Below, in pieces: positions 34,138 to 44,056 of a stretch of DNA of 64,000 bases. The notes under the pieces are model-generated. The model was not told the DNA's origin, did no database searches, and worked only from the letters and a program-made list of their open reading frames with translations. Where the stretch lies: assembly GCF_010731655.1 (NCBI RefSeq), contig NZ_AP022619.1, positions 3,286,001 through 3,350,000 of the forward strand. The letters are read 5' to 3'. Numbering within the stretch: the first letter of the stretch is position 1; every line of letters starts with the position of its first letter. Source of the stretch: Mycobacterium paraseoulense. GTDB lineage: Bacteria; Actinomycetota; Actinomycetes; Mycobacteriales; Mycobacteriaceae. A program made the translations under genes and the position numbers.

Positions 34138-35775
34138 ATGCCCGCGTTACCCGTCAGCGACGTGCCCTTCGACAAGATGCGGCTCACCAGGCGCGGGTTC
34201 ATGGCCGCCGGCATCGCCGGCGGATTCGCGCTGGCAGCGTGCAGTCAGTCCAAGCCCGCACAATCGGGCAACGCCCAACTGGCCGCCGCCATCGCCGCGG
34301 CCGAGGCAGCCAGGCCGCACAGCGGCCGCACCGTCACCGCCAGCCTGACCGCCCAGCAGGTCCAGGTCGACCTGGGCGGACCGGTCGTCCGCACGCTGGC
34401 CTACGGCAACACCATCCCGGGCACGCCGATCCGGGCGCGCATCGGCGACGAGTTGGTGGTGACGGTGTCGAACCGGCTCGACCGTCCGACGTCGGTGCAC
34501 TGGCACGGCATCGCGTTGCGCAACGACATGGACGGCGCCGCGCCCGCCACCCCGAATATCCCCGCCGGCCAGGACTTCACCTACCGCTTCTCCGTCCCGA
34601 ACGCCGGCACCTACTGGGCCCATCCGCACACCGGCCTCGACGCCGACACGGGCCTGTACCTGCCGGTGATCGTCGACGACCCGACCGAGGGCAACTATGA
34701 CGCCGAATGGATTGTGATCCTTGATGATTGGACTGATGGCGTCGGAAAGTCGCCCCAGCAGCTCTACACCGAACTGACCAGCCCGAACAAGCCCGCCCCA
34801 CCAAGCACCACCGAGACCACGACGCCCACCACTTCGACGACCTCAACGACCAGCGAGACACCGACGACGTCGAGCAGTGAGACTTCGACAACGTCGACCA
34901 GCCCGAGCACCTCGAGCGGTCCGTCCAGCGCTGCACCGGCACCCGCGGGAAGCGTCGGCAGGAGCGATCTGCTCGGCGGCGACGCCGGGGACATCGCCTA
35001 CCCCTACTATTTGATCAACGGCCGAATTCCCGCCGCTCCCATGACATTCAACGCGAAGCCGGGCCAGCGCATCCGGATCAGATTCATCAACACCGCCTCC
35101 GACACCACGTTTCGCGTCGCGCTGGCCGGTCATTCGATGACGGTCACCCACACCGACGGTTACCCGGTCGTGCCGGCCCAAGCCGACGCCCTGCTCATCG
35201 GCATGGCCGAGCGCTACGACGTCATTGTGACCGCCGCCGACGGTGTCTTCCCGCTGGTCGCGCTCGCGGAAGGGAAGAACGCCCTGGCGCGGACGCTGCT
35301 GTCCACCGGGGCGGGCAGCGCACCCGACCCCGGGTTTCAACCGGCAGAACTGAACCGGCGGGTAGGCACCGTGGAGATGTTCACGGCGACGACGCCGGTC
35401 AACCTGGGGCGGCCGCAGCCCGGTCTGAACCTGCCGGTCGTACTCGGCGGCAACATGACCCAATACAACTGGACGATCAACGGAAAACCCTACAGCGACA
35501 CCGAACCGTTGCACGTCCGGCAGGGCGAGCGGCCCACCATCACCTTCGACAACGCCACGATGATGTATCACCCGATGCACCTGCACGGCCACACGTTCCA
35601 GCTGATCAAGGCCGACGGCAGCCCCGGCGCGCGCAAGGACACTCTCATGGTGCTGCCCAAGCAGAGGCTGCTCGCCGTGCTGGTGGCCGACAACCCGGGC
35701 CTGTGGCAATTGCACTGCCACAACACGTATCACCAAGAGGCCGGCATGGAGACGCGGTTGGACTACGTCTTCTAG
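34138..35775 (+). CDS. mmcO: Multicopper oxidase, Tat-exported lipoprotein (MmcO-like)
   Basis: A 545-residue periplasmic copper oxidase. The N-terminus has a twin-arginine motif TRRGF (17-21) and a lipobox LAAC with Cys35. Copper-ligand motifs are all present: HWHG (121-124), WAHPH (160-164), HPMHLHGHTF and the type 1/3 LHCHNTYHQEAGM near the C-terminus. A Thr/Ser-rich linker (223-264) separates the first and second cupredoxin domains. In M. tuberculosis, MmcO (Rv0846c) oxidises Cu(I) and protects from copper. GAGGAG precedes the ATG. Its stop shares CTAG with the convergent hydrolase gene. Confidence 0.92.
   Translation: MPALPVSDVPFDKMRLTRRGFMAAGIAGGFALAACSQSKPAQSGNAQLAAAIAAAEAARPHSGRTVTASLTAQQVQVDLGGPVVRTLAYGNTIPGTPIRARIGDELVVTVSNRLDRPTSVHWHGIALRNDMDGAAPATPNIPAGQDFTYRFSVPNAGTYWAHPHTGLDADTGLYLPVIVDDPTEGNYDAEWIVILDDWTDGVGKSPQQLYTELTSPNKPAPPSTTETTTPTTSTTSTTSETPTTSSSETSTTSTSPSTSSGPSSAAPAPAGSVGRSDLLGGDAGDIAYPYYLINGRIPAAPMTFNAKPGQRIRIRFINTASDTTFRVALAGHSMTVTHTDGYPVVPAQADALLIGMAERYDVIVTAADGVFPLVALAEGKNALARTLLSTGAGSAPDPGFQPAELNRRVGTVEMFTATTPVNLGRPQPGLNLPVVLGGNMTQYNWTINGKPYSDTEPLHVRQGERPTITFDNATMMYHPMHLHGHTFQLIKADGSPGARKDTLMVLPKQRLLAVLVADNPGLWQLHCHNTYHQEAGMETRLDYVF
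34798..34930 (+). repeat. Low-complexity Thr/Ser linker coding repeat
   Basis: Within the multicopper oxidase gene, about 130 bases encode runs of Thr, Ser and Pro through degenerate ACG/ACC/TCG repeats. This kind of sequence is prone to length variation and, being extracytoplasmic, could be mannosylated. Confidence 0.7.
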
Positions 35776-36596
35776 ACCGTCGCGGCGAGGAAGTCCAGCA
35801 GCAGCCGGTTCACCGTCGTCGCCTGCTCGATCTGCGGGCAGTGGCCGGCCTTGTCGACGACTGCCGCATGGGCGCCGTCGATCGCCTTGGCGATCTGGGC
35901 GGCCCAGCCCGCCGGAAGCAGCTTGTCGTCTCCGCCCTCCACGACGAGCGTCGGCACCGTGATGCGTTCGTAGGGCCGCGTGCTCGTAGGCGTGCCGGAC
36001 GGCGTGGCGCCCGGGCGACGAAACCGGGCGGCGGCGACGGCTTCCCACGCTCCGGGCGCGGTGCTCGACTCGTAGCGGCGCCGCACGTAGCCGTCGTCGG
36101 CGGGATAGCCCGGGTCGTGGAACAGGGCCTCGACGATGCGGCGCATGCCCGGCAGCGTTGCGTCGTACTGCTGTAGCGCCTCGAAGTGCCGATTCTGTTG
36201 AATCTCGCCGCCACCGCAGATGATCGCCAGGCTGCGGGCGGGTAGCAGCGGCGCGTCCGAGGTGGCGTCGGTGAGCAGGTTGATCGCGCCCATCGAGTTG
36301 CCCACGAAGTGCGCGGAGTCCACGCCGAGCAGTTGGCAGAACCGCGCCACGTGCCGAATCCGCATCCCGCGTCCGTCGACGAAGTCGATGACCTTCGCCG
36401 ACTGGCCGAACCCCAGCTGGTCGGGCGCCAGCACCCGGTACCGCGCGGCGAGCGCGGCGATGTTGCGTTCCCAGCCCAGTTCGGCGCTGGCGCCGAACTC
36501 ACCGCCGTGCAGCAGCACCACCGGGTCGCCGTCGCCCGCTTCCAGATAGCTGGTCGTCAGGCCGTCCACCAGCATGGCCTTGAGCTGAATGTCCAT
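35772..36596 (-). CDS. Alpha/beta hydrolase
   Basis: A 274-residue alpha/beta hydrolase: oxyanion segment LLHGGEFG (28-35), nucleophile Ser101 in GNSMG, acid Asp in GGDDKLL and His in AGHCPQIEQ. It resembles meta-cleavage-product hydrolases such as MhpC, HsaD and BphD. The ATG at 36596 overlaps the cyclase stop as TGATG, so translation is coupled. It is the last gene of the eight-gene mhp-type operon. A C-C bond or ester hydrolase role is inferred. Confidence 0.92.
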   Translation of the reverse strand: MDIQLKAMLVDGLTTSYLEAGDGDPVVLLHGGEFGASAELGWERNIAALAARYRVLAPDQLGFGQSAKVIDFVDGRGMRIRHVARFCQLLGVDSAHFVGNSMGAINLLTDATSDAPLLPARSLAIICGGGEIQQNRHFEALQQYDATLPGMRRIVEALFHDPGYPADDGYVRRRYESSTAPGAWEAVAAARFRRPGATPSGTPTSTRPYERITVPTLVVEGGDDKLLPAGWAAQIAKAIDGAHAAVVDKAGHCPQIEQATTVNRLLLDFLAATV

Positions 36597-37585
36597 CACT
36601 TGATCGCGATCGGGTTCACCGGTGAGCCCACAGCTCCAACAACCCTCAGGGGTGGGGCCACGAGCTGGAATTCGTATACGCCGTCCGCGGCGCAGTCCTC
36701 GGCCAGCACGGTGAGATCCCAGTATTCGCCGAGCATCAGCCCCATGTCGCGCAGGCACAGCAGGTGCAACGGCAGAAATACTCCCTCAACACCGGATACC
36801 AGATCCTCGACCTGAAGGTTGTCAGAGGCGACCGCTGCGACCTCGTGGTCGTGCAGCCACGACGCGCAGCGCCAGTCCAATCCTGAGAAGGGTTCCGTCT
36901 TGTTGCCGGTCTGTACGAACCTCGTCCACCAGCCGGTCCGGATCAGCACGATATCGCCACGCTCGATCGTCACGCCCTGCGCGCGGACGACGTCGTCCAA
37001 TTCTTCGGGGGTGATCGGATTTCCTTGCTCGAGAAAAACTTCCGCCTTTCGGTGTCGAACAAGGTCCAGTAGCACGCCACGCGAGGTGATGCCCTTGACG
37101 TCCACCTTGTCGATGCTGCAATGGTAGGCACCAAGGCTCGTCACCGAGCTCGCCGCGAAGCCGTTGTAGAGCTTGTCCTCGTAGTAGACGTGTGACAGCG
37201 CATCCCACTGGGTGGCCGCCTGCAACGGCATGATGATCATGTCTTCGTTGAAGCGGAACAGGCTGTCGACGAAATAGCCACCGACCTGCGTCGCCGTCGG
37301 GTTCTGCGCCCAACCGGGTCCGTACTGGGCCAGCGTGTTGGCATCCCCACCGTCCACGGTCATCACAAGCATGGGATTGTGCCGGAATCCGAAGGCGCCC
37401 TGCGGCCCCGAGGCGCCGAAGTCGATGCCAAGCGGAAACACCTTGCCGTGCCTGACCAAACCCGCCGCCTGAGCGACCTTGTCCGCGGTAATGAAATTCA
37501 GCGTGCCCAGCTCGTCGTCGTCGCCCCACCGTCCCCAATTGGAGACGTCGCGCGCGACCCGCCGGAAGTCAGTCAAGTCGGCCAC
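36596..37585 (-). CDS. Cyclase family protein (kynurenine formamidase-like)
   Basis: A 329-residue metal-dependent hydrolase of the cyclase family (PF04199). N-terminal NWGRWGDDDELGTLNFIT, then the metal site region WDALSHVYYEDKLYNG (the HxxxD/E segment), SRGVLLDLVRH and RTGWW are typical. Members hydrolyse aryl formamides, lactones or cyclic amides. GTG start at 37585 after GAAGGAGCCCG. It overlaps the SDR gene start region by 13 bases and the hydrolase by 1 base. Confidence 0.9.
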   Translation of the reverse strand: MADLTDFRRVARDVSNWGRWGDDDELGTLNFITADKVAQAAGLVRHGKVFPLGIDFGASGPQGAFGFRHNPMLVMTVDGGDANTLAQYGPGWAQNPTATQVGGYFVDSLFRFNEDMIIMPLQAATQWDALSHVYYEDKLYNGFAASSVTSLGAYHCSIDKVDVKGITSRGVLLDLVRHRKAEVFLEQGNPITPEELDDVVRAQGVTIERGDIVLIRTGWWTRFVQTGNKTEPFSGLDWRCASWLHDHEVAAVASDNLQVEDLVSGVEGVFLPLHLLCLRDMGLMLGEYWDLTVLAEDCAADGVYEFQLVAPPLRVVGAVGSPVNPIAIK

Positions 37586-38397
37586 CGGGCTCCTTCCTCG
37601 AGTTCACGAGCGACCGCCGCGCCCACGTTTCCGCCGTCGACCCAGATGATCTGCCCCGTGATATAGCTGGCTGCACCGCTATTCAAGAAGAGCAGTACCG
37701 TGGCCTGCTCGGCGGGGTCGGACACCCGGCCCAAGGGCTTGGGGATGTCGTCGAGGAAGCCCTGGCCGTACGCCGTGCGCAGCTGGTCGAGGATCGGGGT
37801 CTCGGTGACCCCGGGTCCCGTGCAGTTGATGCGGATGCCCTTGGCCCCCAGCGGGGTGGCGCTTCGCATGGTGTAGAAGACGATCGCTTCTTTGGACAGC
37901 TGGTAGCCGTTGCCAAGGCCGGCGGGATTGGCCTGGCACCAGTCGATGCCCTCCTGCATCGTCGCGGTGTTGAGCAGAGGTGCCACTGCCGCCGCGTGCT
38001 CGCGATAGGCGGCTGCCGCGAGCGAGGAGACGCTCACGATGGACGAGCCCGCGGGCATCTTCGGAATCAGCGCCTCGGTGAGATGCCGCAGCCCGAGGAA
38101 GTTGATGGTGACGACGAGGAGCGGGTTGCCGATCCCGGACGAGACACCGGCGACGTTGAACAGGGCGTGCACCGGGCCTTCGACCGACGCCACCGCGCCG
38201 TCGATCGAGGCCGGGTCGGCGAGGTCGGCTTCGTGAAACTCCTTGAGCCCGAAGCGCGGCCGGCGCTTGTCCAGGCCGACGACGTCGGCGCCGAGCTCGG
38301 TGAGCTGGCGCACGACATGCTCGCCGATGCCGGACGCACATCCGGTCACCACCGCGCGGCGGCCGTCGTAGCGCCACAGCCCGTCGATCTCGCCCAA
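37573..38397 (-). CDS. Short-chain dehydrogenase/reductase (3-alpha-HSD-like)
   Basis: A 274-residue SDR with VVTGCASGIGEH, a short region between the cofactor motif and FNVAGVSSG, Ser in VSVSSLAA and YQLSKEAI as YxxxK. The pattern TGCASGIG and the unusually long insert between Ser and Tyr (about 40 residues) match the 3-alpha-hydroxysteroid dehydrogenase-like SDRs of Actinobacteria. A TTG start at 38397 is used, with GGAAGCGG upstream. It follows the LLM gene by 20 bases. Confidence 0.9.
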   Translation of the reverse strand: MGEIDGLWRYDGRRAVVTGCASGIGEHVVRQLTELGADVVGLDKRRPRFGLKEFHEADLADPASIDGAVASVEGPVHALFNVAGVSSGIGNPLLVVTINFLGLRHLTEALIPKMPAGSSIVSVSSLAAAAYREHAAAVAPLLNTATMQEGIDWCQANPAGLGNGYQLSKEAIVFYTMRSATPLGAKGIRINCTGPGVTETPILDQLRTAYGQGFLDDIPKPLGRVSDPAEQATVLLFLNSGAASYITGQIIWVDGGNVGAAVARELEEGARWPT

Positions 38398-38417
38398 CGC
38401 TCAATCCGCTTCCGGTA

Positions 38418-39731
38418 TCACTTGCCCTGCTCTCTTGCCTGCTGTTCCTTCAGGCGCTTCGCCGCCTGCACCCGGCCTTCGTTGATCTCCGCCATCGCCT
38501 CGGGAATCTCGCTGGCGGTGAACTTGTCTCGCCCGGTGGGTAGGCCTCCGAAGGCATAGGTTTCGTCGAACAGCGGCGTCGTCGACTTCGGCCGGCGCGC
38601 CTCGACCTTCTCGATGACCGGTGCAAGCCGCTTGGCTTTGGCGGCGACTGCCTTCTCGTCACGTTCGATGAACTCGGGCAGCACCTCCCTGCCCATCAGC
38701 TCGATGGATTCCATGGTGCCCTCGTGGCTGCGCGGGTTGAGCAGCAGGATGATCTCGTCGACCCCGCTGTCCTCGTAGCCGCGCAGGAATTCGCGAACGG
38801 TGGCCGGAGTCCCGATCGCACCGCGCCCGGGACCGTACGCCAGCGTCGGGTCCTTCTCGACCTCTTCGAGGTACCGCTTCCACACCCCGGTGCGGCCTGG
38901 AGTGTGCATCCCGGTCAGGTAGTAGTGCATGATCCCGAACGAAAAGAATCCGCCGCCTTGCCCGAGCCGTTGTAACGCTTCCTCTTCGGTCTTGGCGACC
39001 ATCATCGACAGGTCCCCGCCTATTGCCAGGATGTTCGGGTTGATCTGCGGCGTGATCGGGACGCCGTTCTCCTCGAGCTCCTTATAGTAGCCGTTGACCC
39101 GCTCGGTGAGCGGCCCGGGACCGGTGTAGGCGAAACTCAGTGCACCGATGCATTTTTGGGCGGCCATCTGTACGCTGGCCGGCCGCGTGCAGGCGACCCA
39201 GACCGGCGGATGCGGCTTTTGCAGCGGCTTGGGGATGACGTTGCGGGGCGGCATCTGGATTTGATCACCTTTGAACCCCGAGAACGGTTCCTCGATCATG
39301 CAGCGGATCGCCACCTCGAGCGATTCCTCCCACTGCGCCCGCTTGTCAGCGGGATCGACATCGAATCCGCCGAGTTCTCCGACGGAGGAACCTTCACCGG
39401 TGCCGAACTCGACACGCCCGTTCGAGAGCAGATCGATGGTGGCGACGCGTTCGGCGACCCGGGCTGGGTGATTGACCGCGGGCAGCAGGTGCATGATGCC
39501 GAAGCCCAGCCGGATGTTCTTGGTCCGCTGGCTGGCCGCCGCCAGGAAAATCTCCGGCGCCGTCGAGTGGCAGTATTCCTCGAGGAAGTGGTGCTCGGTC
39601 AACCAGACCGTGGAGAAGCCCGCCTTGTCGGCGGCCTCGACCTCGTCGAGGCACTCCTGCAGCAGGACGTGTTCATCGTCGTGGGCCCAGGGGCGCGGTA
39701 GGGCGAATTCGTAGAACAGCGATATTTTCAT
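38418..39731 (-). CDS. LLM-class flavin-dependent oxidoreductase
   Basis: A 437-residue luciferase-like monooxygenase fold: MKISLFYEFALPRPW, TVWLTEHHFLEEY, RLGFGIMHLLPAVNHPARVAE and SNGRVEFGTGEGSS. Such proteins use FMN or F420. In catabolic operons they act as monooxygenases or ring-activating dehydrogenases. The site AGGAGG lies directly upstream of the ATG, overlapping the last codons of the KstD-like gene. The C-terminus (AKRLKEQQAREQG) is a charged helix. Confidence 0.92.
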   Translation of the reverse strand: MKISLFYEFALPRPWAHDDEHVLLQECLDEVEAADKAGFSTVWLTEHHFLEEYCHSTAPEIFLAAASQRTKNIRLGFGIMHLLPAVNHPARVAERVATIDLLSNGRVEFGTGEGSSVGELGGFDVDPADKRAQWEESLEVAIRCMIEEPFSGFKGDQIQMPPRNVIPKPLQKPHPPVWVACTRPASVQMAAQKCIGALSFAYTGPGPLTERVNGYYKELEENGVPITPQINPNILAIGGDLSMMVAKTEEEALQRLGQGGGFFSFGIMHYYLTGMHTPGRTGVWKRYLEEVEKDPTLAYGPGRGAIGTPATVREFLRGYEDSGVDEIILLLNPRSHEGTMESIELMGREVLPEFIERDEKAVAAKAKRLAPVIEKVEARRPKSTTPLFDETYAFGGLPTGRDKFTASEIPEAMAEINEGRVQAAKRLKEQQAREQGK

Positions 39732-39733
39732 CG

Positions 39734-41473
39734 TTACCTCCTATGAGAATTAAGGGTTCGGTTGGCCGCGTGTGCGGCAAGGTGATTCGCCGCGACAAAG
39801 CCGAAGGTCATCGCGGGGCCGATGGTCGCCCCCGCGCCGGCGTAGCTGCGTCCCATCACCGGCGCGGAGGTGTTACCCACCGCGTACAGCCCCGGGATGA
39901 CCGTGTCGTCGTCCCGTAGCACGCGCGCGTATTCGTCGGTGCGCAGGCCGCCCGACGTGCCGAGGTCGCCCAGGACGATCCGGAACCCGTAATACGGCGG
40001 ATGCCCCAACGGATACAGGTTCGGGTTTGGCAGCGTCGGATCGCCGTAGTAGTTGTCGTAGGTGCTGTCGCCGCGATTGAAATCGTCATCGTGACCCTTG
40101 CGGGCGAGTTCGTTGAAGCGGCGGGCGGTTTCGCGAAGATTGTCCGCCGGCACGCCGATCTTGGTCGCCATCTCCTCCCACGTCGTCGCCGCCTTGACCA
40201 CGCCCGACTCGAGCCACGCCGAGGGGACTTTGCGGCCGGTGGGTACCGGCGCTCCCGGGATTTTGGGGATCGGCAGGTGACCACCGATGACGTAGCGATT
40301 CCACGACCTGTGGTCGGTGATCAGCCAACAGGGGATATGGGTCACGCCGGATTTCTGGCCGTCGATCATGGCATGGCCAAAGTCCATGTAGGGCGCCGCC
40401 TCGTTGATGAAGCGCTTGCCGTCGCCGTTGACGATGAACTGCGCCGGCATCATGCGTTCGTTGAGCATGAATTGCATGCGGCCATCCGGCCATTGGATGG
40501 CGGGAAACCACCACGCCTCGTCGAGCAGGTCGGTTGCCGCGCCGAGCTTTTGGGCCGCGCGGATACCATCGCCCATGGCGGCGGGATTGCCAAAGCTCCA
40601 GTCCTGGTCCACAACGGGTAGCAGTTCCTTGCGCCAGGCCAGATCGTGGTCGAAGCCGCCGGACGCCAGGATGACCCCGAGGCGCGCACCGATCCGCTGC
40701 GTTTTGCCGTCCCGCACCACCGACACGCCGGTCACCGAACCGTCGGCGTCGGCGATCAGCTCGGTCATCGGCGAGTCCAGCCACAGCGGGATGCCACATT
40801 CCCTCATGGTCAATCGCAGGCGAGCGGCCAGTGATTGCCCGATGGCCGCCATCCGCTCGCCGAACAACCGCGCGCGGATCATCCGCGATATCAGCTTGAG
40901 CAATACGCCCTTGCCGGCCCACGATTGCCGGATTCGGTAGAACGTGCGGAGTTCCTTGGGGCCCAGCCAGATTCCTCTCGGCGCCAGCGCCAGAGGCTGC
41001 AGCAGTCGCTGCTCGTCGGGCCCGAGCTTCCGCAGGTCGATGGGCGGCACGTTGATCGTGCTGCCGAGTTCGGACCCGCCGGGAAGTTCCGGATAGTAGT
41101 CGGCGTAGCCGGGTTTCCAGACGAACTCACACCACCCCGAGAGCCGTTCGAGGAAGGCGAGCATTTCCGGCGCGGACCCGACGTACTGGCGTATCCGCGC
41201 CTCGCTGACCAGTCCGTCGGTGATCCGGCGCAGGTATTCGACGACGCGTTCGGGCTCCGGGGCGTAACCCTCCCGGCGCTGTGCGGGCGCCCCGGGCACC
41301 CAGATGCCACCGCCGGACAACGCGGTGGAGCCGCCGAAGAACGAGGACTTCTCCACGACCACCACGTCCAGCCCGGCGGCCTGGGCGGTCAGGGCGGCCG
41401 TCATCCCGCCGCCACCCGAGCCCACGACTAGTACGTCGACGACGTGGTCGAAGTCGTTTACCGCAGCCCTCAT
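39734..41473 (-). CDS. KstD-like FAD-dependent dehydrogenase (3-oxo-delta-1-type)
   Basis: A 579-residue flavoprotein of the 3-ketosteroid delta-1-dehydrogenase/fumarate reductase family. FAD motif [13 protein letters not shown] near the N-terminus, [13 protein letters not shown], and the C-terminal active-site segment [16 protein letters not shown], which carries the Tyr and Gly that in known KstDs bind the 3-oxo group. The ATG at 41473 overlaps the MhpB stop as ATGA. With MhpA, MhpB and MhpC upstream, it could desaturate a cyclic ketone toward a phenol that MhpA then hydroxylates. Confidence 0.9.
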   Translation of the reverse strand: MRAAVNDFDHVVDVLVVGSGGGGMTAALTAQAAGLDVVVVEKSSFFGGSTALSGGGIWVPGAPAQRREGYAPEPERVVEYLRRITDGLVSEARIRQYVGSAPEMLAFLERLSGWCEFVWKPGYADYYPELPGGSELGSTINVPPIDLRKLGPDEQRLLQPLALAPRGIWLGPKELRTFYRIRQSWAGKGVLLKLISRMIRARLFGERMAAIGQSLAARLRLTMRECGIPLWLDSPMTELIADADGSVTGVSVVRDGKTQRIGARLGVILASGGFDHDLAWRKELLPVVDQDWSFGNPAAMGDGIRAAQKLGAATDLLDEAWWFPAIQWPDGRMQFMLNERMMPAQFIVNGDGKRFINEAAPYMDFGHAMIDGQKSGVTHIPCWLITDHRSWNRYVIGGHLPIPKIPGAPVPTGRKVPSAWLESGVVKAATTWEEMATKIGVPADNLRETARRFNELARKGHDDDFNRGDSTYDNYYGDPTLPNPNLYPLGHPPYYGFRIVLGDLGTSGGLRTDEYARVLRDDDTVIPGLYAVGNTSAPVMGRSYAGAGATIGPAMTFGFVAANHLAAHAANRTLNSHRR

Positions 41474-42408
41474 TTCGGCACGGCCGTTCTGATGGCGAAG
41501 CCGGCGATCAGCTCGGCGGCCGGCTTGTAGTAGCGCCCGGTTATCTCGTAGGGCCCGACGCTCGCCAGCGCCGCGAATGCGGCCACCCAGGTTCTGATTT
41601 CCTGGGCGGAGCTGCCGCCCTCGTGGGCCACGTACGAATTCGACCACTTGTCGAGCTCGCCCAGCCAACCGCCGTCGATGATCTCGAGGAACCGCTGATC
41701 CCAGACCGGGTTCAGTGGCTGCAGGTCACTCTCGCCGGCGGCGAAGCTCTTGGCCGCATCGATCACGGCCGCCTGCCGGGCCTGCCGCTGTTCAGGTGTC
41801 ATCGGCTGGCCGTGGACGATGCGCTCCAGCACCGGCGGGGGTGCGGTCGCCAACGTGGGCACCGGCGGGCTGTGCGACAGCCCACCCGACCCCAGTACCA
41901 GGACCCGCTTGCCCAGTGTGGCCAAGTAACTGCCCACGGCCGTACCGAGCGCCCGGCACCGATGTAAAGGCCCCAACGGCACGCCGACCGCGTTGATGAA
42001 GATCGGTATCACCGGGCGCGAGGTGGCTTCGCCGAACAACTTCTCGAGTGGCTGAACCGTGCCGTGATCCACATCCATGCACGCGGACACCGCGATGTCG
42101 ACCCCCGCGTCGAGCACGGCTTTCGCGCACTCGGTCGCGAGTTTCTCCGGAACGTCGAGCGGACCGGCATGGGTGCCGTAATCGCCGACGCCGTTGGCGC
42201 TCGTCCCGATGCAGAAGGGCGGCATCATCTTGTAGAAGAACCCGTTGTAGTGGTCCGGGGAGAAGATGACGACGAGCTCAGGGTCGTAGTCGGCGACGAA
42301 TCGTCGCGCATCGGCGATCGCGCCTTCGATGTCGTCAAGCAGGTCCTGCGACGGCCCCGGAAGATTCAGGAGCGGGCTGTGCGACATACAGCACAGAGCC
42401 AGTGCCAC
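41470..42408 (-). CDS. mhpB: Type III extradiol dioxygenase, MhpB-like
   Basis: A 312-residue LigB-type dioxygenase closely resembling E. coli MhpB (2,3-dihydroxyphenylpropionate 1,2-dioxygenase, 314 residues). The matches include [32 protein letters not shown] and [14 protein letters not shown]. With the GTG at 42408 as start, the catalytic histidines fall at 115 and 179 as in E. coli. A GTG at 42420 also exists. It overlaps the MhpA gene by 74 bases. It would cleave a catechol meta to the hydroxyls. Confidence 0.93.
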   Translation of the reverse strand: MALALCCMSHSPLLNLPGPSQDLLDDIEGAIADARRFVADYDPELVVIFSPDHYNGFFYKMMPPFCIGTSANGVGDYGTHAGPLDVPEKLATECAKAVLDAGVDIAVSACMDVDHGTVQPLEKLFGEATSRPVIPIFINAVGVPLGPLHRCRALGTAVGSYLATLGKRVLVLGSGGLSHSPPVPTLATAPPPVLERIVHGQPMTPEQRQARQAAVIDAAKSFAAGESDLQPLNPVWDQRFLEIIDGGWLGELDKWSNSYVAHEGGSSAQEIRTWVAAFAALASVGPYEITGRYYKPAAELIAGFAIRTAVPK

Positions 42409-44056
42409 TTTGCAAATCACCCCCTCGCGGTGTGAGCGTGAGCGCTTTCAGCAGTGCGGCGCTCAGGTCGGGAGCGCGCTGAGCGATGCAGGCACCGGCG
42501 ATGCAGCGATCGGGGCGCAGGAACAACACCGATTCCTGGTGGGTGTCGAACCAGGATTTGACAGCGCCGCCGTGGTCGCCCACGACCAGCACGTCGGGAT
42601 CGTCGTGTCCGGTCCAGTGCAGCTGAGTCACCGGCCGCAGCGCAACGAACCGGGCGCCCAGCGCTTTCCAATTCGCGAAGGCGACGTCGCCGAGAATCTT
42701 GCGGGGATTGTTGTTCCAGCACAGCACGGCGAACCAGTCACCGAGCACGTCGTCCAACAGCACATTTTGCTTCTCGCGGGTGTCGACCCGAGGCTGAATG
42801 AACAGTGTGCCCACAGGCGAGTCCGCCCCGCCGTATGTGGGGCTGTGCACAACGGCACCGTGCTCGTAGCGGGGCATCGGCTTGAAGCGCATCTCGAGGA
42901 CATACCGCTTGAGCGACGGCACGATTGACGCCGACCGCACCAGCAGATCGCGCGCGCCGGCCACCCGGCGGTTGGTCGGCGAGATCACCCGGCCCACCAT
43001 GGTGGACAGGTCGATCATCGCCCGCGCGTGCTTGCGGCGCTCCACGTCGTAGGTGTCCAGGAGCTTGTCGTCGGCGCGACCGCTCACCACGGCGGCGAGC
43101 TTCCAGCCCAGATTGGCCGCGTCCCGGATTCCGCTGTTGTAGCCCTGGCCCTGCCATACCGGCATGAGATGGGCGGCGTCCCCGGCCAGCAACAGCCGGC
43201 CCTTGCGGAACGCGCCGGCGATCCGCGAGTGGTGCGTGTAGACCCGCCGCCGGATCACGTCGACGCGGTCCGGGTGCGGCACCATCCGGGACAGCATCTG
43301 CGTCAGGAACGCCGGATCTTCGGCCTGCTCGTCGGTCTCGTCTGCGTGAATCATGAACTCGAACCGGCGAATTCCGTGCGCGATCGAGATCGAGGCGTAG
43401 GGGCGTTCCGGGTCGGCGCCGACCTCGCTGTTGGGATGGCCGAGCGGGTCGTTGGCGACGTCGACCACCAGCCAGCGCGTCGATGACGTCGTCCCGTCGA
43501 AGGACACGTCCATCATGCGGCGCGTCATGCTGCGGCCGCCGTCGCAACCCACCACGTAACGCGCTCGTAGGCTGGATGTTTCGTGGTCGTGCCCACCCGC
43601 CAATTCGACGGTCACCCCGTCGGCGTCTTCCTGACACGCCGCCATCGGACGTCCCCACCACACCTCGACGTGCTCGAATCGGTCCAGCCCGGCCAGCAAT
43701 TCGGCATCGACGAGCGGTTGCACGAAGCCGTTGCGCTTCGGCCACCCGAAACGCGCGTCGGGCGGGGCCATTTCGGCTAGCACGCGCCGCTTGGCGTCGA
43801 CGAAACGCAGGATCTGGTTGGGCACCGTATGCGGTATGACCCGCTCGGCCAACCCAATCGACTGGAACGTGCGCAACGCCTCGTCGTCGAGCCCGACCCC
43901 GCGCGGATAGTCGATCAGCGTGTCGCGTTCTTCGACCACCACCGTTCGGATACCTTGCAGGCCGAGGATATTGGCCAACGTCAGACCAACCGGACCGGCC
44001 CCGACCACGACAACGTCGGCCTCGATACCTGCCGGCTCGCGCCCCGCCTCGGCCAT
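42335..44056 (-). CDS. mhpA: FAD-dependent aromatic hydroxylase, MhpA-like
   Basis: A 573-residue class A flavoprotein monooxygenase. FAD motif [17 protein letters not shown] (about 15-31), the DG motif [15 protein letters not shown] and the second FAD motif [22 protein letters not shown] are intact, as is the thioredoxin-fold C-terminal domain. It matches the MhpA group (3-(3-hydroxyphenyl)propionate hydroxylase). Its start overlaps the MhpC-like stop as TGATG, and its last 74 bases overlap the MhpB start. NAD(P)H-dependent ortho-hydroxylation of a phenol to a catechol is expected. Confidence 0.93.
   Translation of the reverse strand: MAEAGREPAGIEADVVVVGAGPVGLTLANILGLQGIRTVVVEERDTLIDYPRGVGLDDEALRTFQSIGLAERVIPHTVPNQILRFVDAKRRVLAEMAPPDARFGWPKRNGFVQPLVDAELLAGLDRFEHVEVWWGRPMAACQEDADGVTVELAGGHDHETSSLRARYVVGCDGGRSMTRRMMDVSFDGTTSSTRWLVVDVANDPLGHPNSEVGADPERPYASISIAHGIRRFEFMIHADETDEQAEDPAFLTQMLSRMVPHPDRVDVIRRRVYTHHSRIAGAFRKGRLLLAGDAAHLMPVWQGQGYNSGIRDAANLGWKLAAVVSGRADDKLLDTYDVERRKHARAMIDLSTMVGRVISPTNRRVAGARDLLVRSASIVPSLKRYVLEMRFKPMPRYEHGAVVHSPTYGGADSPVGTLFIQPRVDTREKQNVLLDDVLGDWFAVLCWNNNPRKILGDVAFANWKALGARFVALRPVTQLHWTGHDDPDVLVVGDHGGAVKSWFDTHQESVLFLRPDRCIAGACIAQRAPDLSAALLKALTLTPRGGDLQSGTGSVLYVAQPAPESSGAVAGPA

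Noticed and set aside
34798..34930. Thr/Ser codon repeat as a tandem repeat or CRISPR-like array
   Set aside because: It is in frame within the multicopper oxidase and has no regular spacer; it is a low-complexity linker.
39745..39750. GAGAAT half-site near the LLM gene start
   Set aside because: It lies in the last codons of the KstD-like gene (AAT TCT CAT) and has no second half.
41473..41668. N-terminal extension of the KstD-like gene to 41668
   Set aside because: The extension is the shadow of the MhpB C-terminus; the ATG at 41473 overlaps the MhpB stop as ATGA and starts at the FAD domain.
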